This document shows, one piece after another, positions 33,881-42,219 of a stretch of DNA of 64,000 bases. The translations under genes were made by a program, and so were the position numbers. This stretch comes from CAVUUN01 sp964421755. Its GTDB lineage: Bacteria > Acidobacteriota > UBA6911 > RPQK01. The DNA is taken from positions 30,821 to 94,820 of the forward strand of contig CAYQYP010000061.1 of the NCBI GenBank assembly GCA_964421755.1. Reading direction: 5' to 3'. The notes under the pieces are model-generated. The model made no database searches, was not told where the DNA came from, and saw only the letters and a list, made by a program, of their open reading frames with translations. How positions within the stretch are numbered: the stretch's first letter is position 1; the number at the start of each line of letters is the position of its first letter.

Positions 33881-34309
33881 CTATTGATTCTGACTACCGT
33901 TCCTGCGCTGAGCGCCCGGCGGATTCTCCTGCCTGCGGCGTTCGCGTTCCTTCTCGCGCTCGCGCATGAAGTCGTCAAACTTTGTCATCTGCTCAGCACT
34001 CAGCACTTTCTCGAACTTTCGGTGGGTCTTGTCCCTCACCTCACCGAACGCCTTGCGATAGTCCTTCCTCGACTCGTCGAAGATCTGGCGCATCTGGATC
34101 TCCTGCTCCTCGCTGAGGGCAAGGAGCGAAGACAGTTGGTCCATCATCCGTTCGGGATTATCGCGAGGACCTCGGGGAGGACGGGTGCCACCTGAATCGA
34201 AAGCAGTCGAACGAGGCGCCATGAACAGGTAGACCATTCCGCCGCCCGTCAAGGCACCGATCAGGAATACGGCAAGGACCCAGACAACAGCGCGGCTGCG
34301 GTTATTCAC
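33881..34309 (-). CDS. Periplasmic Spy/CpxP-like helical protein
   Basis: This 142-residue protein has one N-terminal transmembrane anchor (residues 8-30). An all-helical periplasmic part has LTxxQ-like elements: LSSLLALSEEQEIQMRQIFDES and LSAEQMTKFDDFMREREKERERRR. This pattern is typical of Spy/CpxP/CnrX-type stress or metal-sensing proteins that chaperone or inhibit anti-sigma systems. It overlaps the stop of the upstream anti-sigma gene by 8 bases. It is probably an accessory sensor of the ECF sigma factor at 34724. Confidence 0.8.
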   Translation of the reverse strand: MNNRSRAVVWVLAVFLIGALTGGGMVYLFMAPRSTAFDSGGTRPPRGPRDNPERMMDQLSSLLALSEEQEIQMRQIFDESRKDYRKAFGEVRDKTHRKFEKVLSAEQMTKFDDFMREREKERERRRQENPPGAQRRNGSQNQ

Positions 34310-34727
34310 CCGGATCCTCCGACCGCGCCTTGTGCAGCGAGTTGATCATGTTCTCGAAGGAAACCTCGCTGGCTGCCGAGTCATCCAGGATCACGGTATC
34401 CGGCAGTTCCGGTTCCCTGAGAACATTGATGATCAGGAGACCGGTCGCCAGGATAAGCAACGCCAGGACGGGAGCCAGCCTCGCCGCCGCCCAGCGGAAA
34501 TAGAACCACATCGGCTGACTGGCCTGTTGGATCGACCGGGCCACCTTGCTGGCAAAGAACGGAGGAGGCTCAACCGGGCGGGCCGATCGGGCCTGCCTGA
34601 CGAGGAACATGTGCAATCGGTACTTCTTTTGGCACTCGGGACACTCCTCCAGATGACTCCGGTCAAGCTGGTCCTCCGAGCCGACCATTTCCCAGTCAAT
34701 ATGCCGTTTCAAGACGTTCCTCCTCAA
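34302..34727 (-). CDS. Anti-sigma factor with zinc motif and one transmembrane helix
   Basis: This 141-residue protein has the HxxxCxxC zinc anti-sigma motif (SHLEECPEC; His25, Cys29, Cys32) in its N-terminal cytoplasmic half. A transmembrane helix spans about 85-105 (LAPVLALLILATGLLIINVL), and a short periplasmic tail follows. Its start overlaps the sigma factor's stop by 4 bases (ATGA). It should hold the ECF sigma factor inactive at the membrane until signalled. Confidence 0.85.
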   Translation of the reverse strand: MRRNVLKRHIDWEMVGSEDQLDRSHLEECPECQKKYRLHMFLVRQARSARPVEPPPFFASKVARSIQQASQPMWFYFRWAAARLAPVLALLILATGLLIINVLREPELPDTVILDDSAASEVSFENMINSLHKARSEDPGE

Positions 34728-35305
34728 CGACTTTCGAGAACTCCCTCAAGACGCTTCAGCAGTTTCCTTTTCACCCGGCTCAACCGAATCCTGACGGCAG
34801 TCGGTGAAGTGCCGAGGGTCGTCGCGATGTCGTCGTAGCTGCGTCCTTCAACTTCACGGAGGACAAAAGTCATTTTATCCTTTGCCGAGAGTTTGTCCAG
34901 CAAACGATGCAGCAATTTAAACGACTCTTCTTCTTCCGATTCAAGTAAAGGTGAACCCTTGGTGCTCTTTTCAAACAGATACTTGACCCGATCTTCTTCT
35001 TCCTCCGTCATGTCCGCGAAAAGGCGAATGAACCTATGCCGGGCCTTTCGCATCTCGTCCAGACAATGGTTGACGGCAATCCGGTAAATCCAGGCCTGCA
35101 ACGGACGGGACTGGTCGTAACGCTCCAGAGAGCGGTAGAGTTTGAGGAAGATTTCCTGGGCGACGTCTTCGGCCTCAGAGTTGTACCCGAGGTAGTGGTA
35201 GATCGCGTTGAAAACAAACCTCTGATAACGCCTAACGATCTCCTCAAACGCATCCTCGTCTCCCCGAAGGATTTCGGCCACGAGTTCCGGATCCGTCTTC
35301 GGCAT
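34724..35305 (-). CDS. ECF (RpoE-type) RNA polymerase sigma factor
   Basis: This 193-residue protein has sigma region 2 (YQRFVFNAIYHYLGYNSEAEDVAQEIFLK, then LQAWIYRIAVN) and region 4 (LREVEGRSYDDIATTLG, TAVRIRLSRVKRKL). Regions 1.1 and 3 are absent, as in ECF factors. It heads the operon sigma - anti-sigma - Spy-like. The region before its start (35306-35417) is shared with the divergent outer-membrane protein gene, which is a candidate target. Confidence 0.93.
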   Translation of the reverse strand: MPKTDPELVAEILRGDEDAFEEIVRRYQRFVFNAIYHYLGYNSEAEDVAQEIFLKLYRSLERYDQSRPLQAWIYRIAVNHCLDEMRKARHRFIRLFADMTEEEEDRVKYLFEKSTKGSPLLESEEEESFKLLHRLLDKLSAKDKMTFVLREVEGRSYDDIATTLGTSPTAVRIRLSRVKRKLLKRLEGVLESR

Positions 35306-35417
35306 CCAATAGAGTATATACGGGGACCGGCGGAAGCTGTTTCAATTTGCTCGACTTTTGAGACTCAGCCGGCATCCAACGGTATAGTACAATGAACTAC
35401 TTTCAAGGGAAGGTCTG

Positions 35418-36143
35418 ATGCATAGGTACTTGTTGGTTCTGTCTGCTCTTGTTGGCATCTTCAGCTCGACACTGGTATTAGCCCAGCAACCGTTTCAGCG
35501 GAAAGATCATAAGTGGGAAGTATCGGTTTTCGCTGGTTCGAGTCACCGTGGAGACGGGGTATTTCCCACCACGTTCACCGATACGGCTGTCCCGCCCCAA
35601 GTGACGTCCAATAACGTAGGGTTGAGCTTCGCCTCCGGATACATTGTCGGTGCTCGCGTGACGGAGAATCTTGGCAAATACTTCGGAGCCGAGCTCGAGT
35701 ACAGTCTGTCCAACCAGCCCCTCGTTTTCACCAACCTCACTCCGGATATCAGTCGTGTTTCGGTCGACCATAGGGTTCACCAGATCACCTATGTCGTTCT
35801 GGTCTACGGGCTGCCGCGCAGCAGCCGGTGGCGGCCCTACGGCCTCGTCGGCCCCGGGATCTCCCTGTATGAGTTCTTCGGCGACAAGGAAGACGACGCG
35901 ATCGCCAGGGGCCTGAGCCTCAAAGACCGCTGGAAGTTCGGCGCGACTTTCGGGGGTGGAGTGAAGTACCGCGTCACCGATCAGGTCGGCCTGCGGTTCG
36001 ACGTAAAAGATCACCTGACCGGCGTACCTGATTTCGGTCTCCCGGCCACGGGCACTGCGACGGCGCCGGGTTTCCGGCCAGACGGAACGCTGCAAAACTG
36101 GCAATTCACGATCGGCCTTTCGTACCTGTTTTCCGATAGATAG
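35418..36143 (+). CDS. Outer-membrane beta-barrel protein
   Basis: This 241-residue protein has a signal peptide (MHRYLLVLSALVGIFSSTLV, cleavage after LAQ) and alternating amphipathic strands through to a C-terminal aromatic-hydroxyl motif (IGLSYLFSDR). Gly-rich turns such as YGLVGPGISLYEF fit a small 8-stranded barrel (OmpW/outer-membrane protein beta-barrel domain type). It is divergent from the ECF sigma factor. Precise role unknown. Confidence 0.82.
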   Translation: MHRYLLVLSALVGIFSSTLVLAQQPFQRKDHKWEVSVFAGSSHRGDGVFPTTFTDTAVPPQVTSNNVGLSFASGYIVGARVTENLGKYFGAELEYSLSNQPLVFTNLTPDISRVSVDHRVHQITYVVLVYGLPRSSRWRPYGLVGPGISLYEFFGDKEDDAIARGLSLKDRWKFGATFGGGVKYRVTDQVGLRFDVKDHLTGVPDFGLPATGTATAPGFRPDGTLQNWQFTIGLSYLFSDR

Positions 36144-36212
36144 ACCGCGGAGGGCTTTCGAAGGCCAACCCATGAACCGGCCGTTGACACCCTCCGCCCC
36201 CGAATCAAACAG

Positions 36213-37436
36213 ATGTTGCCGATAATGAACTCGACCGCGCCGCGGACTGCCAGGCTCGTCGCGATCTGGTGGCCCCTCCTACTGATCGTCTCGCCGCTCT
36301 TTTCACAGGACTTGCGGAGCCCTGCCTTCATGCAGGCGGCCGAAAAGGGTTTTGCCGAGATCTATAACCTGGATTACGACCAGGCTAACAAGACCTTTTC
36401 CGACCTGCGCGCGCGCTACCCAGAGCACCCAGCCCCTCCGCTGTACCTGGCCACCGTCACGTGGCTCTCAGAGTTATTTGGGCGCAACGAGCTGGATCTG
36501 GACCGCTTCATAGCCCCGGCCTACTTCACGCAGCCCACGACTCGCAAGATGCCAGCTGAGGCCCGCAAGCTGTTCTTTGATAATGTCCAGACCTCTCAGA
36601 ACCTGGCCGAGGCAATCCTCAAGAAGAACCCTAAGAACCACGATGCACGCTACTTCGTCGGAAGCTCTCATGGGGTGCTTGGCGCATTCTCCATAACAAT
36701 CGACCGCAGTTACTCCGATGCCTTCTCACATGGCAAGAAGGCGTACAAGTACCACGACGCGATCATCGAGGAGAACCCCAACTACTTTGATGCCTACATG
36801 TCGGTCGGATTGTACGAGTACATCGTCGACAACCTGCCGTGGTACATCAAGTGGGTAGCGGTTATAGTCGGCTACCGTGGAAGCCAGGAGCGCGGTTTCG
36901 ATTACCTGGGCCGGGCAGCCAGCAAGGGCCAGTATGCGGCCGATGACGCAGCCGTTCTCCAGATGGTTCTTTTCGTACGGGAGAACCGTTACGCGGATGC
37001 TTTGAAGAACGTGAGCTCGCTCCATTCGAAATACCCCCGCAACTACATCCTTCATCTGAATAAGGCGCAGATCCTCGAAAAACTCGGGCGGCGAAGCGAG
37101 GCGGCAGGGGAGTACCGGAAGGTGCTGTCCCAGGCGGATGCGAAGGCCCCCAACTATGGCAAGATTCCGATGCCCGGGTTCCGACTGGATGCCGCCCAAA
37201 AGCTTCTGAGCCTGGGCGACGGCGGTGGTGCCCTGACCCAGTTCGAGAAGCTGCTCGCAGACAAATCCGCCCAAAGGCAGAAAGTTATCTGCCACTTGGG
37301 CGCAGGCCAGGCGATGGACCTCTTGGGACGCAGGAAGGAAGCGACCGCGCACTACGAAGAAGTACTGCGTCTGCCCGATATGGAGGATTCCCACGACCGG
37401 GCTCGCGATTATCTGAAGCGCCCATATCGCCCCTAG
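36213..37436 (+). CDS. Exported TPR-like repeat protein
   Basis: This 407-residue protein has an N-terminal signal (residues 8-31, ARLVAIWWPLLLIVSPLF). Helical repeats follow with TPR character, such as AEKGFAEIYNLDYDQANKTFSDL and ILHLNKAQILEKLGRRSEAAGEYRKVL. A second ATG (36225) would remove four residues. Such proteins act as periplasmic scaffolds. It is 12 bases upstream of the next gene, so the two are probably cotranscribed. Confidence 0.82.
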   Translation: MLPIMNSTAPRTARLVAIWWPLLLIVSPLFSQDLRSPAFMQAAEKGFAEIYNLDYDQANKTFSDLRARYPEHPAPPLYLATVTWLSELFGRNELDLDRFIAPAYFTQPTTRKMPAEARKLFFDNVQTSQNLAEAILKKNPKNHDARYFVGSSHGVLGAFSITIDRSYSDAFSHGKKAYKYHDAIIEENPNYFDAYMSVGLYEYIVDNLPWYIKWVAVIVGYRGSQERGFDYLGRAASKGQYAADDAAVLQMVLFVRENRYADALKNVSSLHSKYPRNYILHLNKAQILEKLGRRSEAAGEYRKVLSQADAKAPNYGKIPMPGFRLDAAQKLLSLGDGGGALTQFEKLLADKSAQRQKVICHLGAGQAMDLLGRRKEATAHYEEVLRLPDMEDSHDRARDYLKRPYRP

Positions 37437-37448
37437 CGGAGACAAACG

Positions 37449-37886
37449 ATGGCCGAGTGGTCAATTACCCCTGATGCTCTCAAAATGGCCTGGAAGATGA
37501 TCGCTACAGTCTTCCCTCGGTATTCCCTTCCTGCCAAAGAACGAAACGCTCTGCTGACAATCATCACTCAGGTAGCCATCGATGATTTGCTGCAATCGCA
37601 GTCCATCCGGTGGCTTAAGGCGCCCCCTTCAAAACATGTTCTCGTGTTCGACGGAGACGCCGTGCGCCTCAGACCCGCCGACAAGACGAGGCTCGATCTC
37701 AAGCAGGTGCCGTCTCCGGAGGAAATTGACCGGGCGCTCGAATGGGTCGAGAATCTCTTCGACCGATACAGCATGTCGGAGGACGAGCGGGCCACACTTT
37801 TCACCGCGCTTCCGTGCGTGGGTTTCCATGCCCTGTCGCAGTACGTCGAGTGGCGGAAGGAGCCACCATTTCCAGAACTGGGATAG
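37449..37886 (+). CDS. Hypothetical protein with internal duplication
   Basis: This 145-residue soluble protein contains two related segments. Residues 14-53 (AWKMIATVFPRYSLPAKER and on to QSQSIRW) resemble residues 96-140 (ALEWVENLFDRYSMSEDER and on to LSQYVEWR). Shared features are an aromatic-rich helix, RYS-(L/M), ER and a terminal W. No known family is recognised. A heptamer repeat array starts immediately after its stop. Confidence 0.68.
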   Translation: MAEWSITPDALKMAWKMIATVFPRYSLPAKERNALLTIITQVAIDDLLQSQSIRWLKAPPSKHVLVFDGDAVRLRPADKTRLDLKQVPSPEEIDRALEWVENLFDRYSMSEDERATLFTALPCVGFHALSQYVEWRKEPPFPELG

Positions 37887-37888
37887 CG

Positions 37889-37944
37889 GGGCAGCGGGCA
37901 GGAGGCAGCCGGCAGCGGGCAGCAGGCAGCAGGCAGTTGTCAGT
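37889..37944. repeat. Heptamer tandem repeat (GGGCAGC-type), 8 units
   Basis: There are eight in-phase 7-base units: GGGCAGC, GGGCAGG, AGGCAGC, CGGCAGC, GGGCAGC, AGGCAGC, AGGCAGT and TGTCAGT. Only two positions vary appreciably. It begins two bases after the stop at 37886. It is one of several heptamer arrays in the window. Confidence 0.9.
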
Positions 37945-38049
37945 CGACCTTTTCGTTTTTCCCCTTCCTGGGTTATCATCACCCCTTTCTGAAAACACGA
38001 AGTCTCCGACCTGGTCGGACCTGCGGAATTGCTACTTGCTGGAGGAGAA

Positions 38050-39672
38050 ATGGCACAGCAGACCAAAATGGATCCTGAAACGCTCATGATGGTCCTCGAC
38101 ACCTTGGGCCGTCTGGAGAAGGATCGCCTTCCTTTGGATACCAAGCTCGATCTCGACTACAGGGCTCTTTTCCCGAAAGAACTGATTCGCTTTATGGTCG
38201 GCCCGGATGTCGGGCTGCACCTCATTTTCGTGCCCGAAGAGTTCGGCGGGCTCGGCGCCGGGGCAACCGAAATAGCCGTGCTGTCGGAAAAAATGGCGAA
38301 AATTGACCTCGCGGTCGCGACCGCCTTTCTGGCGATCTGCCTCGGGATGGACCCGATCCTGGTCGGTTCAACGCCCGAGCAGAAGGAAAAGTACGTTACC
38401 CGCATCGCCGAGGAAGGGTTGATCGTGGCTTATTGCGTCACTGAGCCCGAAGCTGGCTCGAACGTCCAGTCACTCAAGACTCGCGCGGATCGAGTCCTGG
38501 ATTCAGAGGGCAAGCTGATCGGATACAAGATCAACGGCCAGAAACAGTTTGTCACGAACGGCGGTGTTGCGGATCTGTACACGGTGCTTGCCGATACACC
38601 CGACGGACCGTCTTTCTTCATTGCGGAAGCAGGGACGCCCGGTCTTATACCCGGCCGTCATGAGGACAAGCACGGCATTCGTGCCTCCGATACAAGCCCG
38701 GTTACTCTCGAGGACATGTTCGTCCCGGTCGAAAACCTGGTAGGCGGCGTGGAAGGCCAGGGGCTCAAACAGGCCAACCAGGTCTTCGGCTACACGCGGC
38801 TGATGGTTGCGGCATTCGGGCTCGGCGCCGGGGTGGCCTCCATGGAGCGGGCTATCGCGTACGGCAAGGAGCGCATACAGTTTGGCACCCCGCTGGTTGC
38901 CAAACAGGCTTACACCCACAAGCTGCTCGTTCCACATATCGTGCAGCTCGAGGCCGCCCGTGCCTACATCGAGAAGGTTGCTGCCAGGCTGGATTCGGGG
39001 GAGGAAGACCTCCAGGTCGAAGGCGCGATTGCCAAGTACTTCGCCACCGAGGCGGGCGATTGGGCTGCCAATGATGGCATCCAGGCTTTTGGCGGCTATG
39101 GCTACATGCGCGAGTATGAAGTCGAGAAAATCAAGCGTGACGTGAAGATTACGACCATATACGAAGGCACGAGCGAGATCCTTCAGAACGTCATCGGCAT
39201 GTTCCGCCTGCGCGAGACGGTGAGGAGCAAGGGCGGTTACTACACTTCAATGGCGGACGCTGTCGAGCAGTTGCCGGCCGAGACGGGGGGGCCGTGGGTC
39301 GGGCGCGCACTACGCGCGGTGGCCGAGGTTGTGCACGTGGCGCGTGACCTTAAGCTAACCAAGTCGCAGCATGTCATGTTCCTGCTGGCCGATATGATGA
39401 CCTGGGCCGAAGTGGCGGGGGCGATGTGTCAAAAGGCGGCCAGGACCGACCTTGGTGGCAAATGGTCGCGCGATTTCATGCTGGCCGTTTCACGACTTTT
39501 TGCCCGGGAGACGGTCGAGTTAGCCCATGCTAACGCGCAGAAGATTTTGCGGGGTGGCGAGGCGACCGCCGATGGGGCAGCCGATCCGATCATTGCCAGG
39601 CTGCCCGTGGCTGCCTGCCAGGCAGGCCTGTTGCGTGATATGGACTTCATTGCCGCAGAAATGACGAAGTAG
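38050..39672 (+). CDS. Acyl-CoA dehydrogenase
   Basis: This 540-residue flavoprotein has the family motif YCVTEPEAGSNVQSLKTRA, FAD-site residues in VTNGGVADLYTVLA and the C-terminal block DGIQAFGGYGYMREYEVEK. The catalytic Glu is in IYEGTSEILQNV. A C-terminal extension beyond the normal 380-residue core (about 140 residues, with helices such as KLTKSQHVMFLLADMMTWAEVAGA) matches the VLCAD/AidB-like long forms. It oxidises acyl-CoA at C2-C3 in beta-oxidation. The start has GGAGGAG at 38041-38047, very close to the ATG. Confidence 0.92.
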   Translation: MAQQTKMDPETLMMVLDTLGRLEKDRLPLDTKLDLDYRALFPKELIRFMVGPDVGLHLIFVPEEFGGLGAGATEIAVLSEKMAKIDLAVATAFLAICLGMDPILVGSTPEQKEKYVTRIAEEGLIVAYCVTEPEAGSNVQSLKTRADRVLDSEGKLIGYKINGQKQFVTNGGVADLYTVLADTPDGPSFFIAEAGTPGLIPGRHEDKHGIRASDTSPVTLEDMFVPVENLVGGVEGQGLKQANQVFGYTRLMVAAFGLGAGVASMERAIAYGKERIQFGTPLVAKQAYTHKLLVPHIVQLEAARAYIEKVAARLDSGEEDLQVEGAIAKYFATEAGDWAANDGIQAFGGYGYMREYEVEKIKRDVKITTIYEGTSEILQNVIGMFRLRETVRSKGGYYTSMADAVEQLPAETGGPWVGRALRAVAEVVHVARDLKLTKSQHVMFLLADMMTWAEVAGAMCQKAARTDLGGKWSRDFMLAVSRLFARETVELAHANAQKILRGGEATADGAADPIIARLPVAACQAGLLRDMDFIAAEMTK

Positions 39673-39700
39673 GCGTAGGCGCGAAAGGTAGCAAGAGACT

Positions 39701-39790
39701 CGGACGTACGCGGACCAAAACGGACTTACACGGACAGCCTCTGATCAGGGCTCGTCCGTGCTCGTCTGTGCCCTTCCGTGTTCGTCTTTG
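39701..39790. repeat. Decamer-phased tandem repeats in inverted orientation
   Basis: The left half has 10-base units CGGACGTACG, CGGACCAAAA, CGGACTTACA and CGGACAGCCT. The right half reads CTCGTCCGTG, CTCGTCTGTG, CCCTTCCGTG and TTCGTCTTTG. CACGGAC (39729-39735) and GTCCGTG (39754-39760) pair. The right half lies inside the C-terminal codons of the gene at 39745. Confidence 0.8.
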
Positions 39791-41058
39791 GCTGTCCCGC
39801 TCAGTTTTGCCAATCTCTCCAGCGCCGCTTCCACCTGCTCGAGTCTTTCAAAGAACCGACGTCGAAACCGATCGCCCTTGCGGACGATGCGCGTTGGATA
39901 GGTCCGGCCGAGCGCCTTCAAGAAGGCTTCATCGAGTGATCCGAGCGAGGGGATCAACTTGTCAGCCAACTGTTGAGCGTTCTTCCTCATCATCAGGAGC
40001 TCGGCGTACCCCCGCTGGAACAACGACTGAAGGTGGATCGATTTCACTCCAGCGACCGCCTTCTCCAGATTTCCACCCGACCAGATTTCCAGGCCCAGAT
40101 TGATGCCGGCGACTGCTTTCTTGATCCCCCGCCTTACTGCGTTGGGCGAACTGGGTGAAATTCGGTCCGCGGTCAGGAGCTTGTTGCAGACGAAAAAGAG
40201 CTCCTCGAGCAGTTCGCCGATGTCACCGGCCTGGCTCGCTCTCGCGAGGACCTGGATCAGGAGGAGCGGAGTCCGTGGAGCTTTAGTTCCGGGCGCCGGC
40301 AATTCGGAAAGCGCTTCAGTTTCTTCAATGCGCTTCCTGGGCAGGCGTTCCCCCGGATATATGGGAGTATAGATTCCGATGGCGTCGAAGTAGTCCTGAA
40401 AGCCCATTTCTTCGACCCGCTCGGTGCGACTGCGGTAGGCTGTCTCCATAATCTCCAGCCGGGTGCGGCTCATTGCCGACTCGAGCGTAACCGCAGTCCA
40501 TTCGGAATCCAGGGCGTACAGTCGCAAGATGACGGCTCGCAGCAGTCTCGCCACTTCCGGGTTCTCGGGCAGGACGAGCAGATACCGGTTGTCCGGCGTG
40601 TGAAACTGTTCGCCTTCCTTCGGCTCGCTTTCCAGGTCGTCATAGACCTTGCGGTGAATCGTAATCTGCCGTCGAAACAGGAGCTCCCAGAGATCACGGT
40701 CGGCGGCGGCGATCAGCTTCCGGGCGACTGCGTCCTCAGCAGACAGCAGGTGACGTTGGAGGGAGAGGAACCGCTCGGTACTGGCCGTTGCCCGCTCCCA
40801 GATATCGAGGTCGATAACCGCTTGCCACTGCTCGCGGGTCAGGTGAGGCGCGAGCACCGCTATTTCATCCTCGTCCAGTTCCTTGAGGCCGAAAAAAATT
40901 TGAACAGCGGGCAACTTGCGAATCCGGCCGCGGGTCTCGGAACTGGCCAGCAAGTCACGTAGATCGATTGGCGAATAACAGGCTCGGTAGATTGCGTCCT
41001 CTGGTTTTCGCACCAGGTCGTACGATCGCGGCTCTGGATCCTTTCCCTCGGGTGCCAT
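39745..41058 (-). CDS. DUF6178-like protein
   Basis: This 437-residue soluble protein resembles DUF6178 proteins. It starts near PEPRSYDLVRKPEDAIYRAC, followed by LASSETRGRIRKLPAVQIFFGLKELDEDEIAVLAPHLTREQ-type helices. Further landmarks are FQDYFDAIGIYTPI and GYAELLMMRKNAQQLADKL. The function of the family is unknown. Its last 18 or so codons (GTAKDEHGRAQTSTDEP) are translated from a decamer repeat and are probably not ancestral. It is the last gene of the KamA cluster on this strand, 51 bases after a GNAT gene, so it may be cotranscribed. Confidence 0.75.
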   Translation of the reverse strand: MAPEGKDPEPRSYDLVRKPEDAIYRACYSPIDLRDLLASSETRGRIRKLPAVQIFFGLKELDEDEIAVLAPHLTREQWQAVIDLDIWERATASTERFLSLQRHLLSAEDAVARKLIAAADRDLWELLFRRQITIHRKVYDDLESEPKEGEQFHTPDNRYLLVLPENPEVARLLRAVILRLYALDSEWTAVTLESAMSRTRLEIMETAYRSRTERVEEMGFQDYFDAIGIYTPIYPGERLPRKRIEETEALSELPAPGTKAPRTPLLLIQVLARASQAGDIGELLEELFFVCNKLLTADRISPSSPNAVRRGIKKAVAGINLGLEIWSGGNLEKAVAGVKSIHLQSLFQRGYAELLMMRKNAQQLADKLIPSLGSLDEAFLKALGRTYPTRIVRKGDRFRRRFFERLEQVEAALERLAKLSGTAKDEHGRAQTSTDEP

Positions 41059-41109
41059 AGCTCGATTATAGGACCAATGAGACGGATAGCCCCTATCAGG
41101 GAGCCCCAA

Positions 41110-41649
41110 TCAGTCCAGGCGCAGTTCCATGAGCACCGGGGAGGGCATCAACTGGGGGTAATCCGCAAAAAGCGCGACCGGACGCAGGGTCGTGAAGTGA
41201 TGCTTAACGAAGAGCGGCTGGGAGTGTGCATTCGCGATCAGGTGAATCCTCGATGCCGCCAGCCGCTTGGCGGCAGCCAGTTCGCGGTGCACCAGCGAAT
41301 TCGCTATGCCAAGCTGCCTGAAGACCGGATCCACCGTCAAACCGAACACAAAGAAATACGGGGCGCGCGGGACGTGCCTAGGCGGAAAAGCTTCGCTGAG
41401 GTGCGAAGGATCCAGAGGGTCAAGGTCTGTGAGGACCGCACAACAGAAGCCGAGGATGTCCGGTCCTGCGGCCGCGACGCAGAAGCCTTGGGGAAAAACG
41501 CTGAACCGCCGGCGTATCTCGTCGGCGGATGCGGCGAGCTCGCGCCAGACGCGCGCTTCCAAGTGCGCCACCTGACCGAGATCTTCGAGGTGGCAGGTGC
41601 GAATCTCGCAGGTGACTTTTGTTCTTAGTTGAATTCTCTCGGCATCCAT
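41110..41649 (-). CDS. GNAT family N-acetyltransferase
   Basis: This 179-residue GNAT fold has ILGFCCAVLTDL (strands 2-3), a long loop and PYFFVFGLTVDPVFRQLGIANSLV. The last contains the acetyl-CoA pyrophosphate-binding QLGIAN (Q/RxxGxG/A). It belongs to the KamA - two ATP-grasp - two GNAT cluster. The substrate would be a small amine, possibly a product of the cluster, but this is inferred from context only. Confidence 0.85.
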   Translation of the reverse strand: MDAERIQLRTKVTCEIRTCHLEDLGQVAHLEARVWRELAASADEIRRRFSVFPQGFCVAAAGPDILGFCCAVLTDLDPLDPSHLSEAFPPRHVPRAPYFFVFGLTVDPVFRQLGIANSLVHRELAAAKRLAASRIHLIANAHSQPLFVKHHFTTLRPVALFADYPQLMPSPVLMELRLD

Positions 41650-41706
41650 CTCAAAACCGACGTCAGCCAGCTTGCCGGGCCTTGGCCAAAATCGCAGGCG
41701 GGTCCG

Positions 41707-42204
41707 TTACGGAGTCGGTGATAGCTCACGGCTGAAAATGACTTTCGAGTCGCCAGGGCGATAGAAATCCTTGAGTACTGCCTCCTCGCGGTATCCGGCG
41801 GAGAGGTAGAAGGCCCGCGTAGGATTGTAGAGCTCGCGCGAAGACGTTTCGATGTAGACCCGGCGTCCGCCGCGTTCGGCGATCATTCGTTCGCTCTCCC
41901 GCAGCAGGGCTTTCCCGATGCCCCTGCCCTGGAACTGCGGATTGACCACGATCCAGTACAAGTCGTAGCTGGCGAGCGTAGCGGGTATCGGGCCGTAACA
42001 CGTGTAGCCGACGAGGCGGCCTTCAGTCTTGGCAAGAAGGAAGAAGTACCCCGATTCTTCGCCTCGTCTGGCACTCTCCTCGGCCAGTTCGTAGGCTATT
42101 GCCACCTCCTCGTCGTTGAAGAAGCCGGTGGCTGCAACCAGCGATCTGAGTTGAACGAGATCGGCCTGCGAGACGTGAGTCAGAAAGGTGAGTTCGATGG
42201 GCAT
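41707..42204 (-). CDS. GNAT family N-acetyltransferase
   Basis: This 165-residue GNAT has VGYTCYGPIPATLASYDLYWIVV (strands 3-4), then NPQFQGRGIGKALLRE, an exact QxxGxG acetyl-CoA loop. YLSAGYREEAVLKDFY ends the domain. It begins 15 bases after the second ATP-grasp gene, so they are cotranscribed. It is shorter than the known beta-lysine N-acetyltransferase AblB (about 265-270 residues), so it is not that enzyme by length. Its likely substrate is the cluster product. Confidence 0.88.
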   Translation of the reverse strand: MPIELTFLTHVSQADLVQLRSLVAATGFFNDEEVAIAYELAEESARRGEESGYFFLLAKTEGRLVGYTCYGPIPATLASYDLYWIVVNPQFQGRGIGKALLRESERMIAERGGRRVYIETSSRELYNPTRAFYLSAGYREEAVLKDFYRPGDSKVIFSRELSPTP

Positions 42205-42219
42205 AGTCGATATTGGCAG

